A program made the position numbers and the translations under genes. Under the pieces are notes generated by a model that did no database searches, had not been told where the DNA came from, and worked only from the letters and a program-made list of their open reading frames with translations. From contig NZ_JAAKZX010000077.1 in assembly GCF_011045025.1 (NCBI RefSeq), forward strand, positions 1-39,996: a stretch of DNA of 39,996 bases, in the 5' to 3' direction. The stretch comes from Streptomyces ureilyticus (lineage in GTDB: Bacteria; Actinomycetota; Actinomycetes; Streptomycetales; Streptomycetaceae). Shown here piece by piece: positions 6,721 to 14,593 of the stretch. Position 1 is the stretch's first letter, and each line of letters opens with the position of its first letter.

Positions 6721-8487
6721 TTACAGGTACTGACCGGTGTTCGCCACCGTGTCGATGGAGCGTCCGGTGTCTGCGCCCTGCTTTCCGGTGATGAGGGTGC
6801 GGATGTAGACGATCCGTTCGCCCTTCTTGCCAGAGATGCGGGCCCAGTCGTCCGGGTTGGTGGTGTTCGGCAGGTCTTCGTTCTCCTTGAATTCGTCCAC
6901 GCAGGCCTGGAGCAGGTGGGAGACCCGGAGGCCCTTCTGGTTGTGCTCCAGGAAGTCCTTGATGGCCATCTTCTTGGCGCGGCCGACGATGTTTTCGATC
7001 ATGGCGCCGGAGTTGAAGTCCTTGAAGTAGAGGACTTCCTTGTCGCCGTTGGCGTAGGTGACCTCGAGGAAGCGGTTTTCCTCGGATTCGGCGTACATCT
7101 GTTCCACGGCGGTCTGGATCATGCCTTGGACTGTGGACCCCTTGTCGCCTCCGTGCTCCGCGACGTCGTCGGCGTGCAGCGGGAGGCGCTCCTTGAGGTA
7201 CTTTCCGAAGATGTCCTTGGCCGCCTCGGCGTCCGGGCGCTCGATCTTGATCTTCACGTCGAGTCGTCCGGGGCGCAGGATGGCGGGGTCGATCATGTCC
7301 TCGCGGTTCGAGGCGCCGATGACGACCACGTTCTGCAGGCCTTCCACGCCGTCGATCTCGGCGAGCAGCTGGGGGACGATGGTGTTTTCCACGTCCGAGC
7401 TGACGCCGGAGCCACGGGTGCGGAAGAGGGACTCCATCTCGTCGAAGAAGACGATGACGGGTGTGCCCTCGCTGGCTTTCTCACGTGCCCGCTGGAAGAC
7501 GAGGCGGATTTGCCGCTCGGTCTCGCCGACGTACTTGTTGAGAAGCTCGGGGCCCTTGATGTTGAGGAAGAAGCTCTTGCCCGTGGCCTGTCCGGTCACC
7601 TCAGCGACCTTTTTGGCCAGTGAGTTGGCGACGGCCTTGGCGATGAGTGTCTTGCCGCATCCGGGAGGCCCGTACAGCAGGACGCCCTTGGGGGGCCGCA
7701 GTTCGTGCTCCTTGAAGAGGTCGGGGTAGAGGTACGGGAGCTCGACTGCGTCGCGGATCATTTCGATCTGGCCGCCCAGACCGCCGATCTGTTCGTAGCC
7801 GATGTCGGGGACCTCTTCGAGGACGAGTTCTTCGACCTCGCTCTTGGGTACGACCTCGTAGACGTATCCGGATCGGGGTTCGAGCAGGAGGGCGTCGCCG
7901 GGGCGGATGGTGACGTCCAGCAGCGGCTCGGCGAGCCGTACCACCCGTTCCTCGTCGGTGTGCCCGAGTACGAGGGCTCGTTCGCCGTCCTCGAGGATTT
8001 CCTTGAGGGTGACGATGTCCCCGACTCGCTCGTACTCCATGGCTTCGACCACGTTGAGCGCTTCGTTGAGCATCACTTCCTGGCCGCGCCTGAGCTCTTC
8101 GAGTTCGACGCTGGGGCTGACGTTCACCCGGAGCTTGCGGCCCCCGGTGAAGATGTCGGCCGTGCCGTCCTCGTTCGCTACGAGGAAGACGCCGAAGCCG
8201 GCCGGCGGCTGTGCGAGCCGGTCGACTTCTTCCTTGAGGGCCACGATTTGGTCTCGGGCCTCACGGAGTGTGTTGGCGAGCCGCTCGTTCTGCGCGGACA
8301 CGCCGGCCAGGTTGGTCTGCAGCTCGACGATCCGCTCTTCGAGAATTCTCGTGTGTCGCGGAGAGTCGGCGAGCTTGCGTCGCAGGACGGCGATCTCCTG
8401 CTCAAGATAGGCGATCTGCCCGGCCGGGTCCTCGGACCCTCGTCCCGGGCGGATGCCGCGGTTCATGTCGTCGTCGTGGGCTGCCAC
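6721..8487 (-). CDS. arc: Proteasome-associated AAA+ ATPase Arc/Mpa
   Basis: A 588-residue hexameric unfoldase that recognises Pup and threads tagged proteins into the 20S core. I chose the GTG at 8487, which follows GGAGGTGAGGACC; the upstream ATG at 8505 would lie inside that ribosome binding site. Domains are a coiled coil at about residues 22-90 (IAYLEQEIAVLRRKL ... LREARDQIVALKEEV), two OB-fold inter-domains (about 95-220) and the AAA+ module. The module has Walker A GPPGCGKT (273-280), Walker B VIVFFDEMES (344-353) and an arginine-finger region (NREDMIDPAILRPGRLD). The C-terminus ends GQYL, the proteasome-docking tail that opens the alpha-ring gate. It is the first gene of the cluster and is divergent from the ferredoxin gene. 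Confidence 0.97.
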   Translation of the reverse strand: MAAHDDDMNRGIRPGRGSEDPAGQIAYLEQEIAVLRRKLADSPRHTRILEERIVELQTNLAGVSAQNERLANTLREARDQIVALKEEVDRLAQPPAGFGVFLVANEDGTADIFTGGRKLRVNVSPSVELEELRRGQEVMLNEALNVVEAMEYERVGDIVTLKEILEDGERALVLGHTDEERVVRLAEPLLDVTIRPGDALLLEPRSGYVYEVVPKSEVEELVLEEVPDIGYEQIGGLGGQIEMIRDAVELPYLYPDLFKEHELRPPKGVLLYGPPGCGKTLIAKAVANSLAKKVAEVTGQATGKSFFLNIKGPELLNKYVGETERQIRLVFQRAREKASEGTPVIVFFDEMESLFRTRGSGVSSDVENTIVPQLLAEIDGVEGLQNVVVIGASNREDMIDPAILRPGRLDVKIKIERPDAEAAKDIFGKYLKERLPLHADDVAEHGGDKGSTVQGMIQTAVEQMYAESEENRFLEVTYANGDKEVLYFKDFNSGAMIENIVGRAKKMAIKDFLEHNQKGLRVSHLLQACVDEFKENEDLPNTTNPDDWARISGKKGERIVYIRTLITGKQGADTGRSIDTVANTGQYL

Positions 8488-8522
8488 GGTCCTCACCTCC
8501 TCCAAGGGGAGCTGGACGCTTC

Positions 8523-8532
8523 CAGACCCTAC
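8523..8532 (-). promoter_or_regulatory. arc: Candidate arc promoter -10 region
   Basis: The coding strand reads GTAGGGTCTG, identical to the element before pup. TAGGGT could be a -10 hexamer, with GGTTTCAA about 16-17 nt upstream as a poor -35. The 254-nt gap between arc (8487) and the ferredoxin gene (8742) must hold two divergent promoters; on the plus side TAAGGT at 8658-8663 is a possible -10. Confidence 0.4.
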
Positions 8533-8741
8533 CTGGGTGGGTGTCGATTGAAACCCCTAGATCACAAAGACGGTCGGGGTGTGTCCGATCTTCACCCTTG
8601 CGCTCTCCCTCACGCCAGGGAAATACCCACTGAACGTGAGGGGAAAGCGGGCGCAGGTAAGGTCTAAGTGTTCAACACCCGTCAGAGCTGGGCCGACTTG
8701 CGTTTTATTCCGGTTCGCTCGGCACAGGATCGGCAGGAGTC

Positions 8742-9047
8742 ATGAGCGTTCAGCAAGAGGCCGGCGTCGGCGGCGAGGACCTGGAGGTGTGGATCGATCA
8801 GGACCTCTGCACCGGCGACGGCATCTGCGCCCAGTATGCACCCGAGGTCTTTGAGCTGGACATCGACGGTCTGGCCTATGTGAAGGGCTCCGACGATGAG
8901 TTGTTGCAGGCTCCGGGGGCCACAACGCCTGTACCGCTGACACTGCTGCGTGATGTTGCCGACTCCGCGAAGGAGTGTCCGGGCGAGTGCATCCATGTGC
9001 GTCGGGTTTCGGACAAGGCCGCGGTGTACGGCCCGGACGCGGAGTAG
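8742..9047 (+). CDS. Small ferredoxin, probably [3Fe-4S] type
   Basis: A 101-residue acidic ferredoxin. The cluster motif near the N-terminus is DLCTGDGICAQYAPEVFELD, where the usual CxxCxxC has lost its middle Cys (C-T-G-D-G-I-C). The last ligands lie in AKECPGECIHV. This pattern is common in Streptomyces single-cluster ferredoxins of the [3Fe-4S] type that feed electrons to cytochrome P450s. No P450 or reductase gene is adjacent, so the partner is not visible. It is cytoplasmic. A possible -10 (TAAGGT, 8658-8663) lies in the divergent gap shared with arc. It converges on the secreted-protein gene ending at 9105. Confidence 0.92.
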   Translation: MSVQQEAGVGGEDLEVWIDQDLCTGDGICAQYAPEVFELDIDGLAYVKGSDDELLQAPGATTPVPLTLLRDVADSAKECPGECIHVRRVSDKAAVYGPDAE

Positions 9048-9104
9048 TTCGACGGTCACGTCAAGTCACTTTGCGTGCCGGGCCGTTCCGGTATGTCTCT
9101 TTGG

Positions 9105-9728
9105 TCACACGCTCTGGGCGCCGGTGGGGACGGAGCGGACGAATGTGCCGTTTTTCCATTGCCACTTGGCGCGTTCGTCCACGTCGGGGCAGCAACGTGG
9201 GACGTCGGGCGAGGAGTAGCCGAGCAGGGTGGCGGTGACGGCTGCGTCACGTACGGCGAAGTCCGTGACGGTGAGGCGCTCTTTCGGGTCGATGAGGGTG
9301 GCGACGATGCGGGGTTCGGTGGCGTCGGCGGCCTGGGTGAGTACGTACACGCCGCTCGGCGGGGCGCCCGCGATGGCGTCGCAGCGGACCACGGCGACCG
9401 TTTCGGGGCGGCCGTCGCCGTCGAGGTCTCCGGAGGCCTGCTTCTGCACGACGACCTTGGTGGGGCCGCACTCCACGGGGTAGTCGACGCCGGTGGGATC
9501 GGGGGGCGCGGTGGCGGCGGGGGCGGTCTGTGCGCCGCTGCCGGGCTGGGCGGCGGTTGCCTGGTCGGGCTGCAGGAAGGCGGAGGCTGCGACCACTCCG
9601 GCCAGGGCGGCGGCTGTGGCGACCCAGTGGATCGGGCGGGCGTGGGTGTGTGCCAGTTCCGGGACGGCGGATTGCTGCACGAGAGATGTGTCTCCTGTGA
9701 GGGCTGTGCCGGTGGGGGTGGCCAGCAT
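9105..9728 (-). CDS. Membrane-anchored secreted protein with DxDxDG motif
   Basis: A 207-residue protein from the ATG at 9728; a GTG (9743) a few codons upstream is also possible and neither has a good ribosome binding site. After a polar 34-residue leader there is one hydrophobic segment (HWVATAAALAGVVAASAFL, about residues 34-52), then an Ala/Pro/Gln linker and a soluble domain. It is therefore probably exported and either anchored by, or cleaved after, that helix. SGDLDGDGRPETVAVVRC (about residues 99-116) matches the calcium-binding DxDxDG loops of FG-GAP/VCBS-type proteins. CGPTK, RCDA and RCCPD supply several cysteines that may pair outside the cell. I do not recognise a specific function. 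It lies downstream of trmI on the same strand but behind a strong terminator. Confidence 0.72.
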   Translation of the reverse strand: MLATPTGTALTGDTSLVQQSAVPELAHTHARPIHWVATAAALAGVVAASAFLQPDQATAAQPGSGAQTAPAATAPPDPTGVDYPVECGPTKVVVQKQASGDLDGDGRPETVAVVRCDAIAGAPPSGVYVLTQAADATEPRIVATLIDPKERLTVTDFAVRDAAVTATLLGYSSPDVPRCCPDVDERAKWQWKNGTFVRSVPTGAQSV

Positions 9729-9811
9729 GGTGCCATACGTCACAGTGAGGGGGAACGGCGGGGTCCGTAGTTCTGTGGCGGTGTCAGCTGTCGTGGTGTC
9801 AACAGGAAAGT

Positions 9812-9855
9812 GCCGTGGTGGAGTTCCCGCGGGTTTTCGGGAACTCCACCACGGC
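9812..9855. terminator. Strong terminator after trmI
   Basis: A perfect 18-bp stem (GCCGTGGTGGAGTTCCCG at 9812-9829 with 9838-9855) and an 8-nt loop (CGGGTTTT). It begins 32 nt after the trmI stop at 9887 on the minus strand and separates trmI from the secreted-protein gene. Confidence 0.88.
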
Positions 9856-9886
9856 GGTTGCGCGTTGTATGCGGCGCGGGGCCGCC

Positions 9887-10789
9887 TCAGCGGCCGGTGC
9901 CTCCGTCGGCGTTGGGACCGGCGTAGTCCTCGCCGTATGCGCCCTTGGCGGGGCGGCGGCGGCGCATGGGGGGTTCGACGCCGTCGGCGAGACGGCGGGC
10001 GGTGAGCAGGAAGCCGGTGTGCCCGATCATGCGGTGGTCGGGGCGGACGGCGAGGCCTTCGATGTGCCAGTTGCGGATCATCGACTCCCAGGCGGTCGGC
10101 TCGTTGAAGCAGCCGATCTCGCGGATGGACTCGACGGTCCGGGCGAGTTGGGTGGTGGTCGCGACGTAGCTGCACAGGATGCCGCCGGGGACGAGCACCT
10201 TGGAGACGGCCTCCAGGCACTCCCAGGGGGCGAGCATGTCGAGGATGACGCGGTCGACGTCCGTGTCGCTCAGGTTGTCCTGGAGGTCGCCGACGGTGAG
10301 CTGCCAGGCGGGGTGCGGGCCGCCGAAGTAGCGCTCCACGTTGGCCTGGGCGATCTCGGCGAAGTCGGCGCGGCGCTCGTAGCTGTGCAGCATGCCGTGG
10401 TCGCCGATGGCGCGCAGCAGGAAGCTGCTGAGCGAGCCGGAGCCGACGCCGGCCTCCACGACGCGGGCGCCGGGGAAGATGTCGGCGAAGGACAGGATCT
10501 GCCCCGCGTCCTTGGGGTAGACCACGGCGGCGCCGCGGGGCATGGACAGGACGTAGTCGGGGAGCAGGGGGCGCAGCGCGAGATAGGCGACGTTCCCCGT
10601 GGTGCGGACAACGCTGCCCTCGGGGGCGCCGATCAGCTCGTCGTGCGGGAAGGACCCTTTGTGGGTGTGGAAGTTCTTCCCGGCTTCGAGCGTGAACGTG
10701 TAGTGGCGTCCCTTGGGGTCAGTGAGCTGGACCTGGTCCCCGACCTTGAAGGGCCCGCGTCGGCGGGCGGCACCGGTCGGTTCGGACAT
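9887..10789 (-). CDS. trmI: tRNA (adenine-58-N1)-methyltransferase TrmI
   Basis: A 300-residue class I methyltransferase. The N-terminal beta-rich domain (FKVGDQVQLTDPKGRHYTFTLEAGKNFHTHKG) and the following HDELIGAPEGSVV are characteristic of TrmI. The SAM-binding glycine motif is VVEAGVGSGSLS (about residues 110-121), and VDRVILDMLAPWE (178-190, Asp184) holds the catalytic Asp. It methylates N1 of adenine 58 in the T-loop of tRNA as a cytoplasmic homotetramer. In actinobacteria this gene usually lies near the proteasome genes, as here. The C-terminal 25 or so residues are Arg/Pro/Gly-rich and probably disordered. It follows the M50 protease gene by 56 nt and is likely in one operon with it. 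Confidence 0.95.
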   Translation of the reverse strand: MSEPTGAARRRGPFKVGDQVQLTDPKGRHYTFTLEAGKNFHTHKGSFPHDELIGAPEGSVVRTTGNVAYLALRPLLPDYVLSMPRGAAVVYPKDAGQILSFADIFPGARVVEAGVGSGSLSSFLLRAIGDHGMLHSYERRADFAEIAQANVERYFGGPHPAWQLTVGDLQDNLSDTDVDRVILDMLAPWECLEAVSKVLVPGGILCSYVATTTQLARTVESIREIGCFNEPTAWESMIRNWHIEGLAVRPDHRMIGHTGFLLTARRLADGVEPPMRRRRPAKGAYGEDYAGPNADGGTGR

Positions 10790-10845
10790 GTGACCAGCCT
10801 ACCGGCCTGGGCACGGGCCGCAGACCACGCGCGTGCGTGCTGAGT

Positions 10846-12411
10846 TCAGCTGGGCCTGGCCATGGCCTTGACGAAAGCGCGCTCGACGTCGGCCGCGGAC
10901 AGGACGCCGTAGATCTCGCCGGACTCCTCCACCACCAGGTACTCGGTGGCGGGGGTGGCCCGCAGCACGTCGAGGAGTTCCTCGCCCGCGAGTTCGGCGG
11001 AGACCCGCATGCCGTCGGTGAGTTCCTGGGCGAGGCCGCTGACCGCGACCCAGGGGCGGCGGTGCGCCGGTACGCCGACGATGGCGGCCTCGCGGACGAG
11101 GGAGAGGGGCTCGCCGTGGGCGTCGACCACGACCAGGGCGCGGGCGCCGGCGTCGTTGGCGCGGCGCAGTGCTTCGGAGAGCGGGGTGTCGGTCTCTACG
11201 GGGACGGCGCGGCGGGTGAGGGCGCGGGCGCGCAGCTCCGGGAGGTGTTCCCTGAGGCGGGCCATGCGGAGGCTGTTTCCGGCGCCGGTCCAGATGATGG
11301 CGGCGAGGATCGCGGCGAGCAGGGCATCCATGACGGTGTCCATGCCGCCGAGCTCCTGGGCTTCGCCGCCGAGCGCGCCGGACTGGGTGAGCAGGGGCAG
11401 TCCGATCAGTACGGAGATGGCGAGGGCGCGGCCGACCCAGGCGGCGGCGATGGTGCCGGTCATCGGTTTGCCGGTGATCTTCCAGACGACGGCGCGGAGC
11501 ATACGGCCGCCGTCGAGGGGCAGGCCGGGGAGCAGGTTGAAAGCGGCGACGATCAGGTTGGAGACCATCAGGCCGGCCAGCAGTACGCCGGGGACGGTGC
11601 CCGGTTCGACGGTCAGCAGGGCGAGGTAGAAGAGGCCGGCGAGGACGAGGGAGAGCAGGGGGCCGACGAAGGCGAGGATGAACTCGCGGCCCGGGGTCTC
11701 GGACTCCTTCTCGATCTCGGAGACGCCGCCGAAGAACTGCAGCTGGATGCGGCGCACCGGCAGTTTGAAGCGCAGGGCGGCGACCGTGTGGGCCAGTTCG
11801 TGGACGAGTACGGAGGCGTAGAAGGCGACCGCGAAGAAGAGGGACACGAGGTAGCGGGCGCCGCCGAGTTCGGGCAGTACGCGCTCGAGTTGGCCGCCGA
11901 AGACCCAGGTGATGAGCGCCGCGACGAGGAACCAGCTGGGCGCGACGTAGACGGGCACCCCGAAGGGGCGGCCCATGAGCAGCCCGCCGCCGGGTCCCTT
12001 GACGCGCTGCGGCGGCCGGGGCCCGGAGCCGCCGTCTCCGGCAGGAGGCGGCGCGTCGGAGCCCCCGCCGCCGGGGCCGGAACTGCCCGTGCCCTCGCCT
12101 CGGCGGGCGACAGCCGGCTCCGTCGGGCCGTCCGGCTGTCCAGCTGGGGCGTCCGCGGCCGAGGGCCTCGCGGCGTCCCCTGTCCTGCCGGAGTGGCCGG
12201 CGGACGAGGGCTGCTTCTCCCAAGCCACCGTGCCCGTCGGGCCGTTGGGAGCTGTGGTGTCGGTGGAATCGGTGGGGGCCGGGCGGCTGTCGTCGCCGGC
12301 CGGCTCTCTGTCGGAGCGCGGGTGTGCGGAGGTGGCGTCCGGCACCGCGGGGTGCTCGGTCGCTCCGTCCGTTCCGGATCGCGGCTGCCCGCTCCCGCCG
12401 CTCTCGTCCAC
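10846..12411 (-). CDS. Site-2-type (M50) membrane metalloprotease with CBS domains
   Basis: A 521-residue protein. I chose the GTG at 12411 (ribosome binding site CGAGGGGACATC); the open frame extends much further upstream but there it is only the shadow of the divergent nuclease gene. Residues 1-140 are a low-complexity Ser/Gly/Pro/Asp-rich tail. The membrane core holds the zinc motif HELAH (204-208) and the third ligand in NLLPGLPLDGGRML (Asp300), the hallmarks of site-2 proteases. TM segments flank both. Residues about 400-521 form a CBS pair (AGARALVVVDAHGEPLSLV ... ATEYLVVEESGEIYGVLSAADVE) that may sense nucleotides. It probably cleaves transmembrane substrates such as anti-sigma factors; the substrate is unknown. 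It is divergent from the nuclease gene and upstream of trmI. Confidence 0.92.
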   Translation of the reverse strand: MDESGGSGQPRSGTDGATEHPAVPDATSAHPRSDREPAGDDSRPAPTDSTDTTAPNGPTGTVAWEKQPSSAGHSGRTGDAARPSAADAPAGQPDGPTEPAVARRGEGTGSSGPGGGGSDAPPPAGDGGSGPRPPQRVKGPGGGLLMGRPFGVPVYVAPSWFLVAALITWVFGGQLERVLPELGGARYLVSLFFAVAFYASVLVHELAHTVAALRFKLPVRRIQLQFFGGVSEIEKESETPGREFILAFVGPLLSLVLAGLFYLALLTVEPGTVPGVLLAGLMVSNLIVAAFNLLPGLPLDGGRMLRAVVWKITGKPMTGTIAAAWVGRALAISVLIGLPLLTQSGALGGEAQELGGMDTVMDALLAAILAAIIWTGAGNSLRMARLREHLPELRARALTRRAVPVETDTPLSEALRRANDAGARALVVVDAHGEPLSLVREAAIVGVPAHRRPWVAVSGLAQELTDGMRVSAELAGEELLDVLRATPATEYLVVEESGEIYGVLSAADVERAFVKAMARPS

Positions 12412-12594
12412 GATGTCCCCTCGTTCGACGCGTCTCCCGCTCACGATCATGCAGGCGAGAGGTTCTGCCGTCGATGGTATGCGGCCGTCGCGGTGCGTTT
12501 CGCCCCGGCACCCCCACCGTTTCCCGGCCGTTGTGCACACCCGGCAGGTCACTGTGTGTGGCGTTGTCAGTGGCGGGCCGTAAGGTCTGTCGTC

Positions 12595-13809
12595 ATGGAA
12601 ACCAGTACTGACGACGGCGTCGCGCGACCGGACACCGGCACCACCTCCGGCACCTCGTCCAAGGCCGCCGTGGCGGTGCCCCCGGCCTCGTTGTCGCCGT
12701 CTCGTGCCGGTGACTTCATGCAGTGTCCGCTGCTGTACCGGTTCCGGGTGATCGACAAGCTGCCCGAGAAGCCGAATGAGGCGGCCACACGCGGCACGCT
12801 GGTGCACTCGGTCCTGGAGCGGCTCTTCGACGCTCCGGCCACCGAGCGTACGGTGCCGCGTGCGAAGTCGCTGATCCCCGGTCAGTGGGACCGGCTGCGT
12901 ACGGCGAAGCCGGAGCTGGCCGAGCTGTTCGCCGACGCCGACGAGCAGGCGGCGGGCGAGCGGCTGGCGCGCTGGCTCGCCGAGGCCGAGCTGCTCGTCG
13001 AGCGCTGGTTCACGCTGGAGGACCCGACTCGCCTCGAGCCCGCCGAGCGCGAGCTGTTCGTGGAGGCCCGGCTCGAGTCGGGGCTCAAGCTGCGCGGCAT
13101 CATCGACCGGGTCGACGTCGCGCCGACGGGTGAGGTGCGGATCGTCGACTACAAGACGGGCAAGGCGCCCAGACCGGAGTACGCCGAGGGCGCGCTGTTC
13201 CAGATGAAGTTCTACGCCTTGGTGGTCTGGCGCCTGAAGAAGGTCGTCCCGCGCCGTCTCCAGCTCGTCTATCTCGGCAGCGGTGACGTTCTGACGTACG
13301 ACCCGGTGGTCGCCGACCTGGAGCGGGTCGAGCGCAAGCTGCACGCGCTGTGGGACGCGATCCGCCTCGCCACCGAGACCGGCGACTGGCGCCCGCGCCC
13401 CACCAAACTGTGCGGCTGGTGCGACCACCAGGCGGTATGCCCGGAATTCGGCGGCACTCCCCCGCCCTATCCCTTGCCGGTGAGGGCGACGGACCGGGAT
13501 TCGGCCGGAGGGCCGGGGGCCGCAGCCCAGGAGACACAGCCGCTACCGGTCAGGTTGGCCGAGCCGGGCCCGGCCGGCGATCCAGGCGTCGCCGCCCAGG
13601 AGACCCAGTCGCCGCCGGCGAGGGCGGCCGAACTGGACTCGGCCCGGGATCCAGAGGGCGTCTCCCAAGAGACCCAGTCGCCGCCGGCGAGGGCGGCCGA
13701 CCCGCAATCGGCCGGGGGTCCGGAGGCCGTCCCCCGGGAGACACAGACCTTGCCGGTCAGGGCGCCCGCGTCCGGCCGAGGCCAACAGGGCAGAATGGGG
13801 CCGGACTAG
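12595..13809 (+). CDS. RecB/Cas4-like PD-(D/E)XK nuclease with repeat tail
   Basis: A 404-residue protein from the ATG at 12595. The core (residues 30-285) is a RecB-family exonuclease: His71 in TRGTLVHSVLERLF, Asp171 in GIIDRVDV, and Asp185/Lys187 in VRIVDYKTGK. Cys44 (FMQCPLLYRF) together with C-x2-C-x5-C at 273-282 (CGWCDHQAVC) matches the iron-sulfur cluster pattern of AddB and Cas4 nucleases. It should be a metal-dependent DNA exonuclease in repair or recombination. From residue 293 the protein becomes a tail of four 23-residue repeats plus a partial fifth, rich in Pro, Ala and Gln-Glu-Thr-Gln. That tail is unusual for the family. TAAGGT at 12581-12586 lies so close to the ATG that transcripts could be leaderless. 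Confidence 0.93.
   Translation: METSTDDGVARPDTGTTSGTSSKAAVAVPPASLSPSRAGDFMQCPLLYRFRVIDKLPEKPNEAATRGTLVHSVLERLFDAPATERTVPRAKSLIPGQWDRLRTAKPELAELFADADEQAAGERLARWLAEAELLVERWFTLEDPTRLEPAERELFVEARLESGLKLRGIIDRVDVAPTGEVRIVDYKTGKAPRPEYAEGALFQMKFYALVVWRLKKVVPRRLQLVYLGSGDVLTYDPVVADLERVERKLHALWDAIRLATETGDWRPRPTKLCGWCDHQAVCPEFGGTPPPYPLPVRATDRDSAGGPGAAAQETQPLPVRLAEPGPAGDPGVAAQETQSPPARAAELDSARDPEGVSQETQSPPARAADPQSAGGPEAVPRETQTLPVRAPASGRGQQGRMGPD
13471..13746 (+). repeat. Four 69-bp tandem repeats coding a 23-aa unit
   Basis: Four consecutive 69-bp units encode 23-residue repeats: each begins P/S-x-P-V/A-R and ends in A/V/G-x-x-Q/R-E-T-Q. A partial fifth unit starts at 13747. The period is exact (codons 293-384 of the nuclease gene), and units 3 and 4 are the most alike. 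They encode a proline/alanine-rich, probably disordered tail. Such arrays change copy number easily by slippage. Confidence 0.9.
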
Positions 13810-13823
13810 CGAAGGAGACTTAC

Positions 13824-14495
13824 GTGGCCATCCGTGTCCTACTGGTCGACGACCAGCCGCTGCTGCGAACCGGCTTCCGGATGATCCTGGAGGCGGAGCA
13901 GGACATCGCGGTCGTGGGCGAGGCCGGAGACGGCCTCCAGGCACTCGACCAGGTACGTGCCCTGCAGCCCGATGTGGTTCTGATGGACATCCGTATGCCG
14001 CGGATGGACGGTGTCGAGGCGACCCGGCAGATCACCGGCCCCGGCCGGGACGGACCCGCGAAGGTCCTGGTGCTGACCACTTTCGACCTCGACGAGTACG
14101 TGGTGGAGGCGCTGCGTGCGGGCGCCAGCGGTTTCCTGCTCAAGGACGCCCCGGCCAACGAGCTGGTGCAGGCGATCCGCGTGGTCGCCGCGGGTGAGGC
14201 GATGCTCGCGCCGAGCATCACGCGCCGGCTGCTCGACAAGTACGCGGGGCATCTGCCCTCGGGCGACGAGCCGGTGCCGGACACCCTGCACACGCTGACG
14301 GAGCGTGAGGTCGAGGTGCTGAAGCTGGTGGCCCGCGGCTTGTCGAACGCGGAGATCGCCGCGGACCTCTTCGTGAGCGAGACGACGGTCAAGACGCACG
14401 TGGGCCACGTCCTCACCAAGCTGGGCCTGCGGGACCGCGTACAGGCGGCGGTGTACGCGTACGAGAGCGGACTGGTGCGCCCCGGCGCGCAGTGA
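13824..14495 (+). CDS. NarL/FixJ-family response regulator (orphan)
   Basis: A 223-residue two-component response regulator. The GTG start at 13824 follows GAAGGAGA with good spacing; the longer open frame reads through the nuclease gene and is not used. The receiver domain (1-120) has acidic Asp9/Asp10, phosphoacceptor Asp55 in VVLMDIRMPRMDGVEA, Thr85/86 and Lys107 (FLLKDAP). The LuxR-type HTH is at about residues 155-215 (LTEREVEVLKLVARGLSNAEIA ... VSETTVKTHVGHVLTKLGLRDR). It should bind DNA as a phosphorylated dimer. No histidine kinase gene is adjacent, so its partner lies elsewhere or it is used by several kinases. It starts 14 nt after the nuclease stop and may be co-transcribed. Confidence 0.95.
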   Translation: MAIRVLLVDDQPLLRTGFRMILEAEQDIAVVGEAGDGLQALDQVRALQPDVVLMDIRMPRMDGVEATRQITGPGRDGPAKVLVLTTFDLDEYVVEALRAGASGFLLKDAPANELVQAIRVVAAGEAMLAPSITRRLLDKYAGHLPSGDEPVPDTLHTLTEREVEVLKLVARGLSNAEIAADLFVSETTVKTHVGHVLTKLGLRDRVQAAVYAYESGLVRPGAQ

Positions 14496-14517
14496 CCGAC
14501 CGCGCCGACCGCGCACC

Positions 14518-14573
14518 CGTATACGGCGATGGCCGCCCCCTCCGAAGACAGGGGGCGGCCATCGCCGTATACG
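14518..14573. terminator. 24-bp perfect-stem bidirectional terminator
   Basis: Positions 14518-14541 pair perfectly with 14550-14573 around the loop CCGAAGAC, a 24-bp stem including GGCGATGGCCGCCCCC. It sits between the convergent response regulator (stop 14495) and the substrate-binding protein (stop 14594), so it can terminate both. Confidence 0.9.
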
Positions 14574-14593
14574 TACAACCGTCAGTCAGACCG

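Noticed and set aside
10837..13809. Very long plus-strand frame (990 codons) and overlapping minus-strand frame (860 codons)
   Set aside because: Only the 3' part of each is real: the nuclease from 12595 and the protease up to 12411. The rest of each frame is antisense to the other gene.
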